A stretch of 64,000 nucleotides of DNA. It comes from Taenia hydatigena (taxonomy: Eukaryota > Platyhelminthes > Cestoda > Cyclophyllidea > Taeniidae). The DNA is taken from positions 10,806,565 through 10,870,564 of the forward strand of contig JADWOT020000004.1 of the NCBI GenBank assembly GCA_036345935.2. The letters run 5' to 3'. This document shows positions 23,666 to 35,326 of the stretch, piece after piece. Below the pieces are notes generated by a model that was not told the DNA's origin, did not search any database, and worked only from the letters and a program-made list of their open reading frames with translations. The translations under genes and the position numbers were made by a program. Each line of letters opens with the position of its first letter. Positions within the stretch are counted from its first letter, which is position 1.

Positions 23666-23911
23666 CTAATCTATTGCCAGGTGGAAACCCCAACTCTTTC
23701 TATCGCCTGTGTCACACCACGCTACCACCCCATCTTCGCGTAAAAGCGGTGGGGGTAGTAACTCGGCTACTCCTTCCCTTTGTTCCGCAACCACAGTTGC
23801 TATCGAATCTTGTAGCTGTTCTTTCCACTGTTGGTGTAGACCAATGACTACCCAGGTACTGGGGACGACATCCCTGTGTGGGTGCCATTTCTCAATTTCC
23901 TCCACATCCAC
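23666..23911 (-). CDS. Hypothetical protein exon
   Basis: ATG at 23,911 gives 81 codons starting MDVEEIEKWHPHRDVVPSTW and containing WKEQLQDSIATVVAEQREGV, a short amphipathic helix-like stretch. Residue composition is protein-like, in contrast to the opposite-strand frame of Ser/Cys/Thr. No family is recognised and there is no second copy. Confidence 0.35.
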   Translation of the reverse strand: MDVEEIEKWHPHRDVVPSTWVVIGLHQQWKEQLQDSIATVVAEQREGVAELLPPPLLREDGVVAWCDTGDRKSWGFHLAID

Positions 23912-23996
23912 CCGTCTTCCCCATCCATTCGACTTCTATGAATGCTTTTATCTTCACACTTTCCCTGTCGTTTTCAGTCACCGTCGCCTCACTCGC

Positions 23997-24207
23997 ACTT
24001 TCTTGGTGTTGCATTGACGATTTGATGGACGAGTTGGTGAGAATGAAGGAGAAGGAATCCGCCAATTCAATCGGACTTGAGTCCACTTCCCTTCGAGACA
24101 TTTTGCATGTGCTGCGATTTCTGGCATTATTCGAAGGCTCTACACCGATTTGCTCCCGTGGGTGTATGAAATCCAGCAATGTGATATTTACCTCTACAAA
24201 ATTCTAG
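23997..24207 (+). CDS. Hypothetical leucine-rich exon
   Basis: The plus frame reads CIDDLMDELVRMKEKES, then TSLRDILHVLRFLALFEG and ends FTSTKF before TGA. Heptad-like leucines suggest a helical segment. It overlaps the 5' side of the opposite-strand ORF, so at most one is real in the overlap. No acceptor is certain, and the start given is where the protein-like stretch begins. Confidence 0.3.
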
Positions 24208-26453
24208 TGACTGTAGCTTTCGTATATCTAGTGACGCCTGCTCGTTGCAGTCCAGTACATTGACTAGGAATTATGTTGGCTTACTTAACTAGCGACCTCG
24301 AGTAGGGCAATGCAGATGTCATCCGCGTTTCATTCCGCTAGCATTGACTTTATTGTCTTGGTTGTTAAGAAAAGTGTCATGATTTAAGCCAGTTCTGCGT
24401 ACAATAGGCACAACTGTTTGGCGTTCTTGATCCCCATAGTCCTCCAGCGGTGTCGCCTCTTTTAGTACTGCATTTCCTTGTGTTGACGGTAATCAGTGTA
24501 GACGGTGGATCAGCTCCGATCCTGTGACAATGGACCGGAAAATGCACAAGGCTTATTATAGATTCGAATGCGTCGAAAAGTGATTGCGTTGGAGGCAATT
24601 CGGACTCGCGAACAAGAATGAGTGTTTGGGAAGCAAAGAGTATGGATGAGGGGGTGACTCACTTGATCTGCGAGTGCAGCGTGAAGGGGCACATTATGAT
24701 GATGTTGGGACTAATGGTCTGTTGGGCATGGGGTGTCGCAGGGCCAACACAGCTGCTGGCGCTTCATGGCCGCAAAATTGACCTTATGGGTGAATGGGTG
24801 GACACATGAGCGTTGCTTACAGATGCCACGATCGGATGCTGGGACAACCTTAGTTCCTGAGAATAGTTGAGCCGGAGAGCAGTGATCAGGTTATCCTTTG
24901 CAATTGCTCTAAGGGTAATTGGGAAGGGAATGGGAGCAAATCTTCCGAAGTGCCCCACAGCATTGATCAACAATAGGATCAATTGCATTGGCGTGTTTAG
25001 GGTGGGTAGTACTGCAGTCTAAGACAGGATCCGCTCTTGTGTCCGCTTTTATTCTCTCATCCACAGTGCTCAGCATTTAGCGTTTCGCCCAAAATGAAGT
25101 AAATGTGCATTATCACTGCACTAACAATTTCCTCTACTTCAGCTATGCGTTTAATCAGGCCTCCACGGTATTTGAGTTGAGAAAGTAAGGGCAAACAGGC
25201 AGTTTAATGGCGAGTCGAAGTCGAAGTCTAGTCTAATTTAGGCAGTGATAAATCGCCAAAGTCCACACCAAATTGCCCTAATTTTTTTCTGGATTTTTCA
25301 ACCTACAATGCGAATAATTAGCTTTAGGAGGATAAAATGAAAGTAAAGAGGAGAAGTTGCGCACTAGTTCTCACTTGAGAACATGTTTTCACAAAATAGG
25401 TGACTAAGAACACACGTCTGTGGCCTAATCTGTTCTAGTGTACTCTGTATCAGCGTCGAGTTCCAACTTTGACTTTTGCGTTCCTGCTTCTCGTCCAAAA
25501 GATGCATCATGCAAAATGTGATCGTCTCATTGACTTACAAACAAGATGGAAGCCACAGCTAACAAAGAACGTAAAGGCCGAGTCACCAGTAGTTGCAATT
25601 TAGTTTGGATTGATGTTTAATCCTTAGTTTACATCACAACTACTGCTCATAAATCACCATTATTTGTTCTTACTTTTGCACATTGTAATGTGTTATCGAT
25701 GCCTTGGTGAAATGCATGATCAAGGTGATTTCCAGTCGTAAAAACAATATTTAATTTGACATCGCCAATGTGCTCTGGAGGCCAGTGGTGGGAGGACAAT
25801 TTTAGCCCAGTGGAGGAGCAGCGTGGTCGCCTCTCGGAGGTCGACACATTCTCGTCACAGACTCCCCGACATTGTTACTCTATGTCTGTCCTCAGCACAC
25901 AAAAATGTCCAAAAGCAACTAGCCTCTTAATAGAAACGGAAATGGGAAGAAACATCAACAATGATTTCCTTATAAAATATAAGGTAATGTGCCTTTGGTT
26001 GAAGGCTTCAAATATTAACTTTCGATGGCGAATTCCCCTGACTTCATACAAGAGTCTCTAGTATCCAGTTTGCTTTGTAAACACAGCACAATTTGACGTC
26101 ACAGCAATCACTTGGCACGACAACGGGCTTTGCTCTCAAGAGAGGATCCTGGTCGCGCTTGATGCAAGTGGTCTTGATTTGCGTTTCACTCCTCCTCCCT
26201 TCATTTATTCTTGTCATCATCACCCTCCTGACTCCTTCACTGTTCACACCAATCCATGCAATTCACCACCAAACAAATTTTGACTATTTCGTTAACATTA
26301 TTGTATCACTACTTAGAAGGGGAATTGTTTGTTGACATGAAGCTACCACCACCACCACATCATTTAAATCTAGGCGCTTCTTCTCTACGGCCCACCGTTG
26401 CGCATAAATGCGCAGCAGGCTCTTTTGCATCTCTACTCTGACAATCTTTACAG
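24208..26453. other. No gene recognised
   Basis: Weak ORFs only: 24,618-24,809 (plus, MSVWEAKSMDEGV), 25,647-25,847 (minus, containing HIGDVKLNIVFTTGNHLDHA) and 26,093-26,335 (plus, hydrophobic, LMQVVLICVSLLLPSFILV). None has a partner or splice context strong enough to call. Confidence 0.35.
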
Positions 26454-26881
26454 AAGGTCACCAGCTGCAGTTGGTGAGGAGTATGTGGCTTACGATTGGC
26501 AGAATTGCACCGTATTTCGTCGAACTATTCATTGCCTTCATTGACATTAAGCAGGGTGACTTGGAAGGAGAAGATGAGGAGTGGATGAAAGTTGCTGAGG
26601 AAATCTGCGATAAGATGGTGGCTTTTGTTTTCCACTTTTCGCCGCAAAATTTATGTTGCCCTAACGCGTTGCACTCCCGTTGGTATATTAAGCTGAGAGG
26701 TGCGCCTTCTACGCTGCTGCTGGGTGCATCGACGTATCAGGTGGCAGCGGCTCATGACAGGTTTGCAGAGTGGAACTCGAAGGATTTGGAAACAGAGAAG
26801 CCGCAACAGTTCTCAGAACCCAAAGAGCGAGATACGGTGTGTCTGGCCAAAAATCATAATGTCAACAAGTTTACAGCTTAG
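26454..26881 (+). CDS. Hypothetical protein, 3' exon
   Basis: The acceptor AATCTTTACAG at 26,443-26,453 is followed by about 142 codons open to TAG at 26,881. The sequence begins GHQLQLVRSMWLTIGRIAPY, has an acidic stretch GDLEGEDEEWMKVAEEICDK and ends NHNVNKFTA. It is one of the longest protein-like frames in the window, and its mixed charged and hydrophobic composition is unlike the low-complexity ORFs. An AAG-initiated phase-1 junction is needed, so an upstream exon is missing. Family unknown. Confidence 0.45.
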
Positions 26882-27550
26882 CATTTCAAAGCAAAATTTC
26901 TTACACGATTCGACCGTCTTTTGAGTTGTGCTGACTATTTGCTAGCTCTTGAAGCTGTCACTGTTAATGCCATGCCTATTGTGTACAGCAAGGACTTACC
27001 TGCTATTGATGATAGAGTGTTGAAGACATTGACAATGGGGAGATGGTGGTCACTCTTCTAGTGGCTTATGCTATTGAGCAACGGTGGGGTCATTGGGGTT
27101 GTGTCATTCAGGGTTGTTGCACGCCTGCTTCAGATGCCATTGTTGGATATTAATTAAAATCAGCACTAAGTTGGTGCATTAAGCTGTTGTTTTTCTCCGA
27201 ATGCTGTTTGTTGTGCAGTTCAGCCTGAGTTCTTGTTCACAAATGAAGATGATTGTAGAATTTGTCGACTTCACTCTATAAAACATTACATGTGTGCGTG
27301 CTGGTGGTGCAGATCTCCTTAATCCAAATGGCTCAACAGTGCGCGGATATATTTTGGCCTTGTGATTTCTAGATGTAGAGTTGGAGATGGGTGAGCTGGT
27401 TGGGTAATCTCTTGGCGCAGATGCAGACGTAAAACTGATACTTGGCTAATGCTTTCAGAGACTGCGCTGGCGTAGCATTTTGCTATGCAATACTTCACAC
27501 TTTCGTGATTGGAATCAAAATTCTCTAAAACTCTTTAAATTCCATCGCCT
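26882..27550. other. No gene recognised
   Basis: Intergenic sequence between the 26.5 kb exon and repeat A copy 2. No ORF of note. Confidence 0.4.
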
Positions 27551-29229
27551 GTTCAATGACTACAGAATGTCCCACTGTCCAATTCCTTAATCCATCTGCC
27601 GAATTTGGGAAGAATCTGGTGGGATGAAGCATAATTTATAATGGTAGAGGTGGTATGGCACTCAAATCAAGGATGGTACATTTTACTCAAGGCAGATGAC
27701 GATGAAGCCTTTAGCATAGTTTTAATCTTGGAATAAATCGCAAGGAGCAAGAGAGAAAATTATTCCCAGTGAATCACAAACCTCGTGCTTTTTCCCCATA
27801 GAATTCCAATTAATCGTGCGGGTGTTGTGCCATGCTGAATATGGGGCGTGATTCTATCACTACGTGGGATAAATCTTGTTACTTAAATTGCCGTTGGCAT
27901 CTACATGTGGGGAAGTCCCAACTAAATGCGAGTAGCAACGAGAGATTGATCAAACTTGAAGTTAATGAGTCATTAATCTGACAATTGCAACGATCCGACA
28001 ACAGGGTGTTTGACTTTCAAACATCTGGAAAAGTCTAAATATTGTCTTAGCTTCGAATGGTGGGGCATGACTTCCATGAGGAAAATTATCCCTCCATTAA
28101 ACAGTTGCCATTGAGAGCAATGGTGAACAATTTATTTGGTGCTTAAGAAGAATGGCACTAATTGATGTCGATTTAGTTAGGAAGTGGACGATGAAAATGC
28201 CTCTTTGTTGGAACTCACAGTCGAAGGCAACAACAGCTCACCAATCAAACTATGTGGCTATGATCCTATTTCAGGCTGAATAGTTATGAGGCAGGCCAAT
28301 TTAGTGTTTACAAGGAAATGTCGCGTTGCTTACATGTTTACATCTGTCCACTGCCAGAATAGCTGAAGACAAGGGCAAACAGCATCAACTTTGCGAAGAG
28401 TAAGTCTCAGTCTGCCTACCCTTCTTTCAACCACCCACTTAAAAAGGCATTTCGAGAGCTCCTTATTGGCAAGTGTTTTGTAGTTTAATGACGCACACTG
28501 CTGGTTTCTTGGCAGTAGCGATTAAATGCCACCAAGTTATGCGGCAGGGAGTGTGACGTGCGACTTGGTAAGGAATCCGACTGCAAAAACGAAAACAGGC
28601 CCGTCTTGATTAAAGCATGATTTCAGCAATCACTCATTTAGCTCCGAACAAGGCGAGAACTATCGGCAAAGAGAGCCCCACAGTGGTACAATATGGCCGA
28701 ATTGGCACTTTCGGAAAGCTTTAGAAAACACATTAATTCACTCGACACTTACACTACTTCCAAGCCCCATCTTTTGTGAAAGTTAACATGAAAGTCGCAC
28801 GTGTTGATATTTTTAATCGTGTAGGAAGAGTTTGCGTTTGAATCAAGCGCCCACGCATTTGAGTCCATATTTCACCATTGACTGCATCGTAACAAGAGCA
28901 GTATACGCCTCTAGTCAAGCCAAAGAAGGCGTTCAAGTCTAAAGATTTTAGCTATGTCGGTGACAGGCTCTCATGCTCGTGTCAAATGATTGCCCGTAAA
29001 CCTGGTTTCTTCAAGCCATGCTTTGGCCCGCTCTTCTAACTTGAGTTGGTTGTCAGTCAACTCATTGGCAATAAGTTGTCAGACAATCAATCACAAGACC
29101 TAGACTGGCCCTCTTTTAGGACTCCGCATCTCAAGTTCGACTGATCTTAGTGAAAAATTCTGTGAACTAGCACACGGTTTCACTTACGAGAAGAGTAGAA
29201 GCTAGAGAGTGCTTGTAAAATCACAGTGG
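27551..29229. repeat. Direct repeat A, copy 2
   Basis: Matches 5,729-7,412 end to end with point differences. At its right edge the shared sequence AAAATCACAGTGG passes into CCGTCGGCTTGG, which is repeat D material. Copy 1 passes into repeat B at the same place. Confidence 0.85.
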
Positions 29230-29702
29230 ACCGTCGGCTTGGCGATGGGCTACTTCTCATCAGTTATGCTGTCTGATCTCTGACACTTTTGTCTCCTCAG
29301 GCCAACTTTGTTCATCTCAAATGCTACCGCACACAACTGTACAGGTGGATGCTACACCAGCTTTTCCTCACATGATACATCGAAGCCACTCCTTTGTCGA
29401 TAGGACACTTCTCCATGTGTTGTTCTACGTTGATGAGAGTAAGGCTAGCAAGAAAAACAGGAGTCATTTGTCAACGCAACTGAGGTAATGGAAAGCACAT
29501 AATAATAGGCTGCAATAGTTTGAATAAGCTACCGCTCCTGATAATGCGAGAAATAATTTACCAGACGAGGTTTAAGTAATTAACGTGGTTCAAAATACTA
29601 GAAATGGAGGTGGAAGTAGTGGATCTTGCCTTGCAGAAAATGGGCATCGCAAGCAATATTGCCAGCAAATTTATCTGCTCTCAGTCTTGCAATACCTAGA
29701 GC

Positions 29703-30211
29703 ATGCCTTTACGTGAGAAACGGAGAGCACACGCAGCTTTCTTCGTTGTCGACAATGCTGGAAGTAGTGAAAGTTGTTACTGCATCAGAGGTAAGTTCAT
29801 AAAAGCACATAAGAATGTGGTCTTGATCCTTGTACCGCCTTATGTTTTTTCGTCACATGTCAAACGCACGTAGATCGTCTGGGTTTCGTGACTTGTCCAG
29901 CAAAAATAGCAGCATTAATTGGATTCAACAATGTCTGCTCCACAGCCTTAAGACATCAAAGTGCTTTGCGACACGGCCACCTCAACCTTATCTCCTCAGA
30001 CACAGTGGTGGTAAAAGAAGCCTTTATGCAGGTCTCACTACCGCAGAAATGGCATGGTGGAACAAATTCCCACCACATCCACAAAAGGGCCAATCACCAC
30101 AGATGGCTTTACACAGCAGCACAGTCACATGTATGGATTGTGACAAATGCAGCGAAAATTGACGTGACTTTTGTCGCTGCGTGTGACCAGTTCCAAATCG
30201 CACATCCGTAA
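29703..30211 (+). CDS. Repeat-D gene, copy 2 (exons a and b)
   Basis: Exon a starts at ATG 29,703 (MPLREKRRAHAAFFVVDNAG) and ends after 88 bases at GTAAGT. Exon b is open to TAA at 30,211, its clear part starting MTCPAKIAALIGFNNVCS and ending DQFQIAHP. The intron acceptor between them is not obvious: the interval is only about 50-90 bases and lacks a strong pyrimidine-AG. The product is not recognised. It may be a gene carried by a repeat rather than a host gene. Confidence 0.4.
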
Positions 30212-30309
30212 CGCGGACTAGGGAGAGACGATTTTTCGTTAATAATATTCCTTGGAAGACATGAGCACCATTGCGATTCTAACCATCCAATCATCCATCT
30301 TCTTTGCAA
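30109..30309 (-). other. Minus-strand shadow of exon b
   Basis: A minus-strand frame overlaps exon b and its 3' flank. It is not conserved as a frame at 3.7-4.0 kb and is listed only to state that it is not treated as a gene. Confidence 0.3.
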
Positions 30310-30639
30310 GTCTTTTCACCGCAGCGATATGTCACAATGATTAGTGGCTGTTAGACAACACAGAGAGGGTCCAAACACTTCCAGCCTTTGTCCCGGTCAA
30401 TGTGTGAGAGCTGTTGTGTACTTTTCCTGTAAATCTGCCCTAACTTTTGTTCCTTTTTACTGCAAAATGCTGGTTTTGCAGTCACTGTTACGGTTCCAAT
30501 GAGGACTAGACGAGTCGATCACAATTTGTCTGATGTTAACAGTTCACTCGCTGCAAGTGGATTAAAATAAGTCTAAACCACTCGTTTCAGTGACATTAGC
30601 TTTAGCACGACCTGGTGTGATCAAGGGTGCACACCTTGC

Positions 30640-31205
30640 AGCATGCGATTTCCTCCAGATTCGAAGGCGTCAGCGTTTCCCTGTGCGTGGACTGATACCA
30701 ACATCAAGTTTGCTAAAGCATTAACGTCTGCTGATGTGTTACGTGTTATGTTTGTCCAAATCAACCAATTGCGATCTTTTTATATAACACCATTAATCCT
30801 TCTGCAAAGCACAACACGGATGACCTCGATTATTTAAATCCCACCCAACGATTCGCTGCTAAGCTCCACCTCACGTGCATGGTGGTAATTGCTTTTCTAA
30901 CTAAACCGCTGGTCTCCACGTTACCTTGGCTTTCAGCACATTGCCGCAGCTACCGTTGATACAGACACCATATGGATCTTTGTGTTGCCTGAGTGCAACA
31001 GTGGTTCCATGCACATCCCCAAACTTGACGCGAAATGCCTGTAAAGACTTCAAGACTCCATTTGGCAAGTTGTACTATCCGAGTCGCACATGCTCAGACA
31101 GGCACAGAACTGCCTTACGCTCTTTATCATCATTTTATGGCATTACGTTTTTACCGTGCTTAAGAACTAACCAAGATACACCGATAATCCACTGATGCGC
31201 AATTA
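30640..31205 (+). repeat. Direct repeat C, copy 1 (compact form)
   Basis: Two blocks, 30,640-30,880 and 30,888-31,205, match 62,438-62,645 and 63,678-64,000. In the second locus the blocks are separated by about 1.03 kb that contains coding-like exons; here they are joined near CATGGTGGTAATTG. Either this copy lost the middle exons or the other gained them. Confidence 0.8.
30937..31138 (+). pseudogene. Decayed 3' exon of the repeat-C gene
   Basis: The acceptor TTGGCTTTCAG is followed by HIAAATVDTDTIWIFVLPEC, in phase with the intact copy at 63,733. The frame is stopped by TAA at 31,042-31,044, where the other copy has CAA (63,838-63,840). Homology continues beyond the stop. Together with the missing middle exons this makes copy 1 a pseudogene. 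Confidence 0.6.
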
Positions 31206-31474
31206 TTTTGCTACAGAATTTCAGGCGGGACGTCCATTTGCATCACGCGTTATGAAGCCGACATAGAAGCTTACTGCCCTCATTGGCGTTTGTTGGATTG
31301 AAGCAGAAATCTTGCAAGCATTACTGCGACTACCACCATCAATGAAAGTTCAGGGGCAATCGAAATGCTACACAAACCAATTTACAGCAAGAACTTGTGA
31401 GAAAAATAAAGGGCTGGGTTACCGTGTAGTAGTTTCATGGAAACTCAATCGGGACACGTCTTCAAACAACCTTC

Positions 31475-31678
31475 ATGTGCCCACCCATTCACCCAGCTCA
31501 GCCTCAAAGGAAACCTTCATGTGTGCAAAATGCCTTAGGATACAAGCTAACCCCATCCCATACGGAGTACACATGGCAAGTGTGCATCATGGTAAGTCCC
31601 ACTCCCCTTTTCAAGGCGTGTATTGATGCACAAGCATTACTTAGCATTCAGGGACAACTCGATGACTTGTGTAATTGA
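31475..31678 (+). CDS. Hypothetical exon
   Basis: The plus frame contains NALGYKLTPSHTEYTWQVCI and ends ALLSIQGQLDDLCN before TGA. A second frame through the same bases ends at a possible donor, CATCATGGTAAGTCCC at about 31,588, so exon limits and frame are uncertain. Protein-like composition is the main support. Confidence 0.3.
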   Translation: MCPPIHPAQPQRKPSCVQNALGYKLTPSHTEYTWQVCIMVSPTPLFKACIDAQALLSIQGQLDDLCN

Positions 31679-31950
31679 GCAGGCAAATCAGGAGAATGAG
31701 TGCTTTCCATGCATCAATTTGCTGCACCACCAGTGCGCCTTTCGATGATTCACTCAACACTACCTCCATCAATTTAAGCATATCTTAGAATGTTTGTCAG
31801 CATGCTGTCTGGATTGATTGAGGATGGAGGTGTCGACTGGGAAGGTGCTCATACATCAAATGGGTAGGTAAATCTAAACATTGTCCTCATTACACTCGCA
31901 CCAGGGCGGCATCCAAGCACAAGCCTCCATACACAATCCTGCGTGCCAAT

Positions 31951-32190
31951 ATGCTCTCCCGGTGTGTTGATAAGGTATCTCAACTACCTCTAAATGCTGA
32001 AGCATGCGATGCACAATGTTTGGTGGATTGCAACTGGTTTGAGGAAGGCAATGACTTTGTCGTTGCTCCTGCCATGTCTTCTCAGAATATGAACTCCCAG
32101 TTAAACCAATTGCAGTCAAGCTGGATGGAAATCCGCAAGTTCAAATTGGAGTACACCCAGGCTAAAGAAGGAGGATGGAAATTAAGGTAA
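31951..32190 (+). other. ORF in outer left arm, not conserved in partner
   Basis: An 80-codon frame starting MLSRCVDKVSQLPLNAEACD. The aligned segment of the right arm (about 42,780-42,990) carries substitutions and indels that break it, so it is probably not coding, although it could be an exon lost from the other arm. Confidence 0.25.
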
Positions 32191-33741
32191 AATAATTATG
32201 TTTTAGGTAAAGTAAGTGGGAACAGAAACAAAAAAGCAAACTAAGGTGTAGTTGTTTGAGCAGGTTTTGCGAATTGAAATGATTGTACAGTAGATGCTAC
32301 GAGTGCTTGCTTGCTTGCTTGCAGTAGATAATTCCCAATCGCCCATTGAGATGCGTGCACTGACGGATTGTTCTAGCCTCTTGGAGGGCAAATTCTAGCG
32401 ATTTTATTTATTATATGCGGTATTCACAATCGCCTAGATGCGATATGCGGTGTGCACGGATGTGCACGTAGTGTGTGTCCAGTAGTGAGTGTGAACAATG
32501 AGGCCAACTAGCAATGGATGTGGGTTGTTGCGCATGTAAGTTCGTTTGCATTTGTACATCCACAATGATATGAATCACGCCTCAAGTTGGCCTTTTGCAC
32601 CAAAAACAAACGAATTCCGAACCACAAGTAACACGGCAAGATGACGTTGACTTCACCGAATGAAGCAGTCAGTTGAGCTCTTACTTTCAGCACATCCAGA
32701 TAGCTGCCAGCAGCACGCTGCTGCACATTACTTCAATTGGCATTGAAAAGCAGCGTTGCATAGACGAACCGCGCCGTTGTTACCGCCCATAGCAGCGAAC
32801 ACGAAACTGACGCTATGCCCACTGGTATGCAAACAATAGGCATGCATACATCTATTATGATTTCCAAAACTTAGATTTGTACCCCATATGCACATAATTA
32901 TGCATGATGCAAAAATACACTTCCGTATCAATGAAATCGTGCAAATATTTGATAAACACTTTCATGCACAAATCTGCCTTGAATTACTATCTTTAAAGGT
33001 AAACATCTTTCCTACAGATGCCTAATCAAGTCTGCATAAAACATTAATTTGTCTAACTCAAAGATTCATCTCTATCACTCGGTTGCACATAAATGCACAT
33101 TATTAATGCACGATGCATACCCAATGGCAATGCTCCTGCCACTCAACAAAACGCCCAAATTTATCTCATCACCCCGATTACAGGGGTGTGATTGCGCATC
33201 TGAAACACGAACTCGGGTTTGTTTAAAATTAGATGCGATTTTATACAAATACCTAAATTATTTCTTCGGGAAACACTTTGTTTGAGGATAGTCCCGTCAG
33301 CATGCTGCTTAATGGGATGCGTCGTAGGTTATTCAGCTCCTATCGACCTGTGCGTGCATTCTTGCTGATTTTGCAGATCTGATCTATGCACAATATCTCC
33401 CTTGCCTTAGGCAAGTCGGTCGCTTTAGTAAGGAAATGCAAGTACAAATGTGTTGCAGTGTGCTGCACACACTTGTGCAGTGTATGGTGTGTCTGGCAGT
33501 GGGTGAAGTGATGTGGGCGTGGATGTGAAGAGGCAGGCAAATGCGAATCAAATGCGTTTACGTGCACTCACCTGTTACATTGTCAGATGATGCTGTGAGG
33601 CAAGCACAGCCACTCCAGCCTCAAGCATTACTAGCACACTATCCTATCGTTATTGACCACATAGCGAAGTAGTTTCTGGTAAGACGCGCTCACATATGAA
33701 CCGTACGCAGTTGAATTAAGCACTGCATTGTGGCATGAAAC

Positions 33742-35326
33742 ATGAGAGCTCCTGCTCTTCCTTTCCATTCTACAAATCGAAAATCGGTGTTACACTTCAT
33801 TGTCATCTGCGCATCCATAAATTACCTTATCTACATTTATGCCATTCACTTCAAAACCACATCCTCCGAGAGGTGGGTAACTCAACCAAATCGCAACGGT
33901 ACTTACTGCGCATGGAACGATAGTATTTTTGCGAGCCCAAACGGCTACTATCGGCTGCGCCTGTGCTATACGAGCGTCTTCGACAAATCCAACCTACTAA
34001 ACACAACACCCACGATTGAAGAGTCGAAAATTCGAATAAACGGAAGCAGTAGACGCCTGAGATTTGAGGAGTTGGCAAGCATTCCGGATGCCGAGTGGTT
34101 ACCAAATTTTGATCCTAGCGTCTACCAGCTTTATCCTCAGTCGATTACCATGAGGGCTACACTGCAATCGCTCATTCATGACAAACCCATTTCTCACGTA
34201 CGCAGAAAGTCTACCATTGTTTATCATGACACCTTTTTCTTGTAAGTAGGCTAGCAGCCCTCCGTGTGGTAGTTAATATGTGTGGGTGCGTGTATGCATG
34301 AATATGCTTTTGCTCTTTCAATCATGACATCCCGTCCTCTACCGTCTTGCATGAAACAATATCTCAGGAATATTATTCTGTGACCTTGCATTCTTCTTTT
34401 AGTCTCCCCTTTACAATCCATGGATCCGATTTCTCCAAGTACCGTCTAGAGTATGCTCTCCTCTCATGCACCCACAAGCCACAGATGGGCTCGCCGGTGG
34501 ATTGTCTCGCCCTGACGTGGTGATTATCTACAAATCAGGGGTCTACAATTTTGAGGAGAGAAGTCAACTGCGCAAACTCTACCATCTCTACTACCCGGAT
34601 GTCAAGATTTACCTCATCTTCTCTATCGGCTTACCACGAACTTCGCTGGACAACGTATTTCAACGAGACGGATTCAATGTGACCCTTACTAACAGAGCAG
34701 GAAATAAACTGAAGGCATATTCACAGCATCCACAAAGGACAGCCGAAATGCTTTCCAGGGAAATGCACGAGTATGATGACCTACTTGTCGGTGACTACGA
34801 AGACTCCTACTATAATTTGACGCTGAAAATGTTCCACACATTCCAGTGGGCTGCTCGATTTTGTCGACTCTGCAAACCCATCTTCGTCTTTCTTGATGAC
34901 GACTATGCCGTCAATACAAATAAGTTAGTCACATTTGTACGCAGCCTAACACCGGAACTTCGAGAAAACCTGAACTACGGTTGCGAAGTGATGGTGAATC
35001 CTGTCTTTCGGCACACCAGTCCGTATCTGCAGTGGGCCTTCTCGAAGCGCGAAATTCCTTGGCCATTCCATACACCACAGTACTTGGGTATCTACAGTAT
35101 GTGGAGCTACCGTCATGTCCACGACTTGGCTCTGGCAATGCACTTCACTAAGCCCATGGCAATTGATGACACGTGGTTGGGGATGGTGCAGTACAAGCTG
35201 AATCTCACACCCAAGAGAATGGAAGGCATGTTCCGCGAGAGTTGGCCGATGCCCAAGCATGTCAACTGCTCCGATATCTTCTTTGCTCTTCTTAGCGAAT
35301 TTGAACAGCGCAAGTGCACATTGTAA
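33742..35326 (+). CDS. Beta-1,3-glycosyltransferase, GT31 family, left-arm copy
   Basis: GT31 enzymes are type II Golgi membrane proteins that add beta-1,3-linked Gal or GlcNAc from UDP-sugars. Exon 1 (33,742-34,241) encodes a short tail, a signal anchor at residues ~15-34 (VLHFIVICASINYLIYIYAI) and glycosylation sequons (NGTY, NDSI, NGSS). It ends TT|GTAAGT, phase 2. In exon 2 the frame reads VVIIYKSGVYNFEERSQLRK, DLLVGDYEDSYYNLTLK, the metal-binding DxD motif FLDDDYAVN, and DDTWLGM in place of the usual ED.YVG; it ends QRKCTL. If exon 2 starts at 34,403 the phase-matched frame (HGSDFSKYRLEYALLSC) stops at TGA 34,521-34,523. If it starts at the later acceptor TCTAG (34,450) the frame is open, about 458 residues. 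A brainiac-like or core-1-like function cannot be told apart. Sugar specificity is unknown. Confidence 0.8.

Larger units (their letters stand above)
29045..30385 (+). repeat. Mosaic repeat D, copy 2
   Basis: Order on the plus strand: upstream module (29,045-29,700), exon a (29,703-29,790), exon b (about 29,840-30,211) and tail to CTTCCAGCCTTTGTC near 30,385. The inverted copy at 2.7-4.3 kb has the two modules in the opposite order. This copy is the more natural arrangement for a two-exon gene. Confidence 0.75.

Noticed and set aside
27551..30385. Complete autonomous transposon
   Set aside because: No transposase, integrase or reverse transcriptase motif, terminal inverted repeat or target duplication could be seen.
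32307..32324. CTTGC/GCTT tandem units considered as a CRISPR-like or satellite array
   Set aside because: Only four short units with no spacers; an ordinary microsatellite.
33049..33285. A 78-codon ORF present in both palindrome arms (partner 41,908-41,672)
   Set aside because: Open in both, but the many differences are mostly amino-acid changing, there is no splice context or motif, and the flanks are equally similar. Duplication alone explains it.
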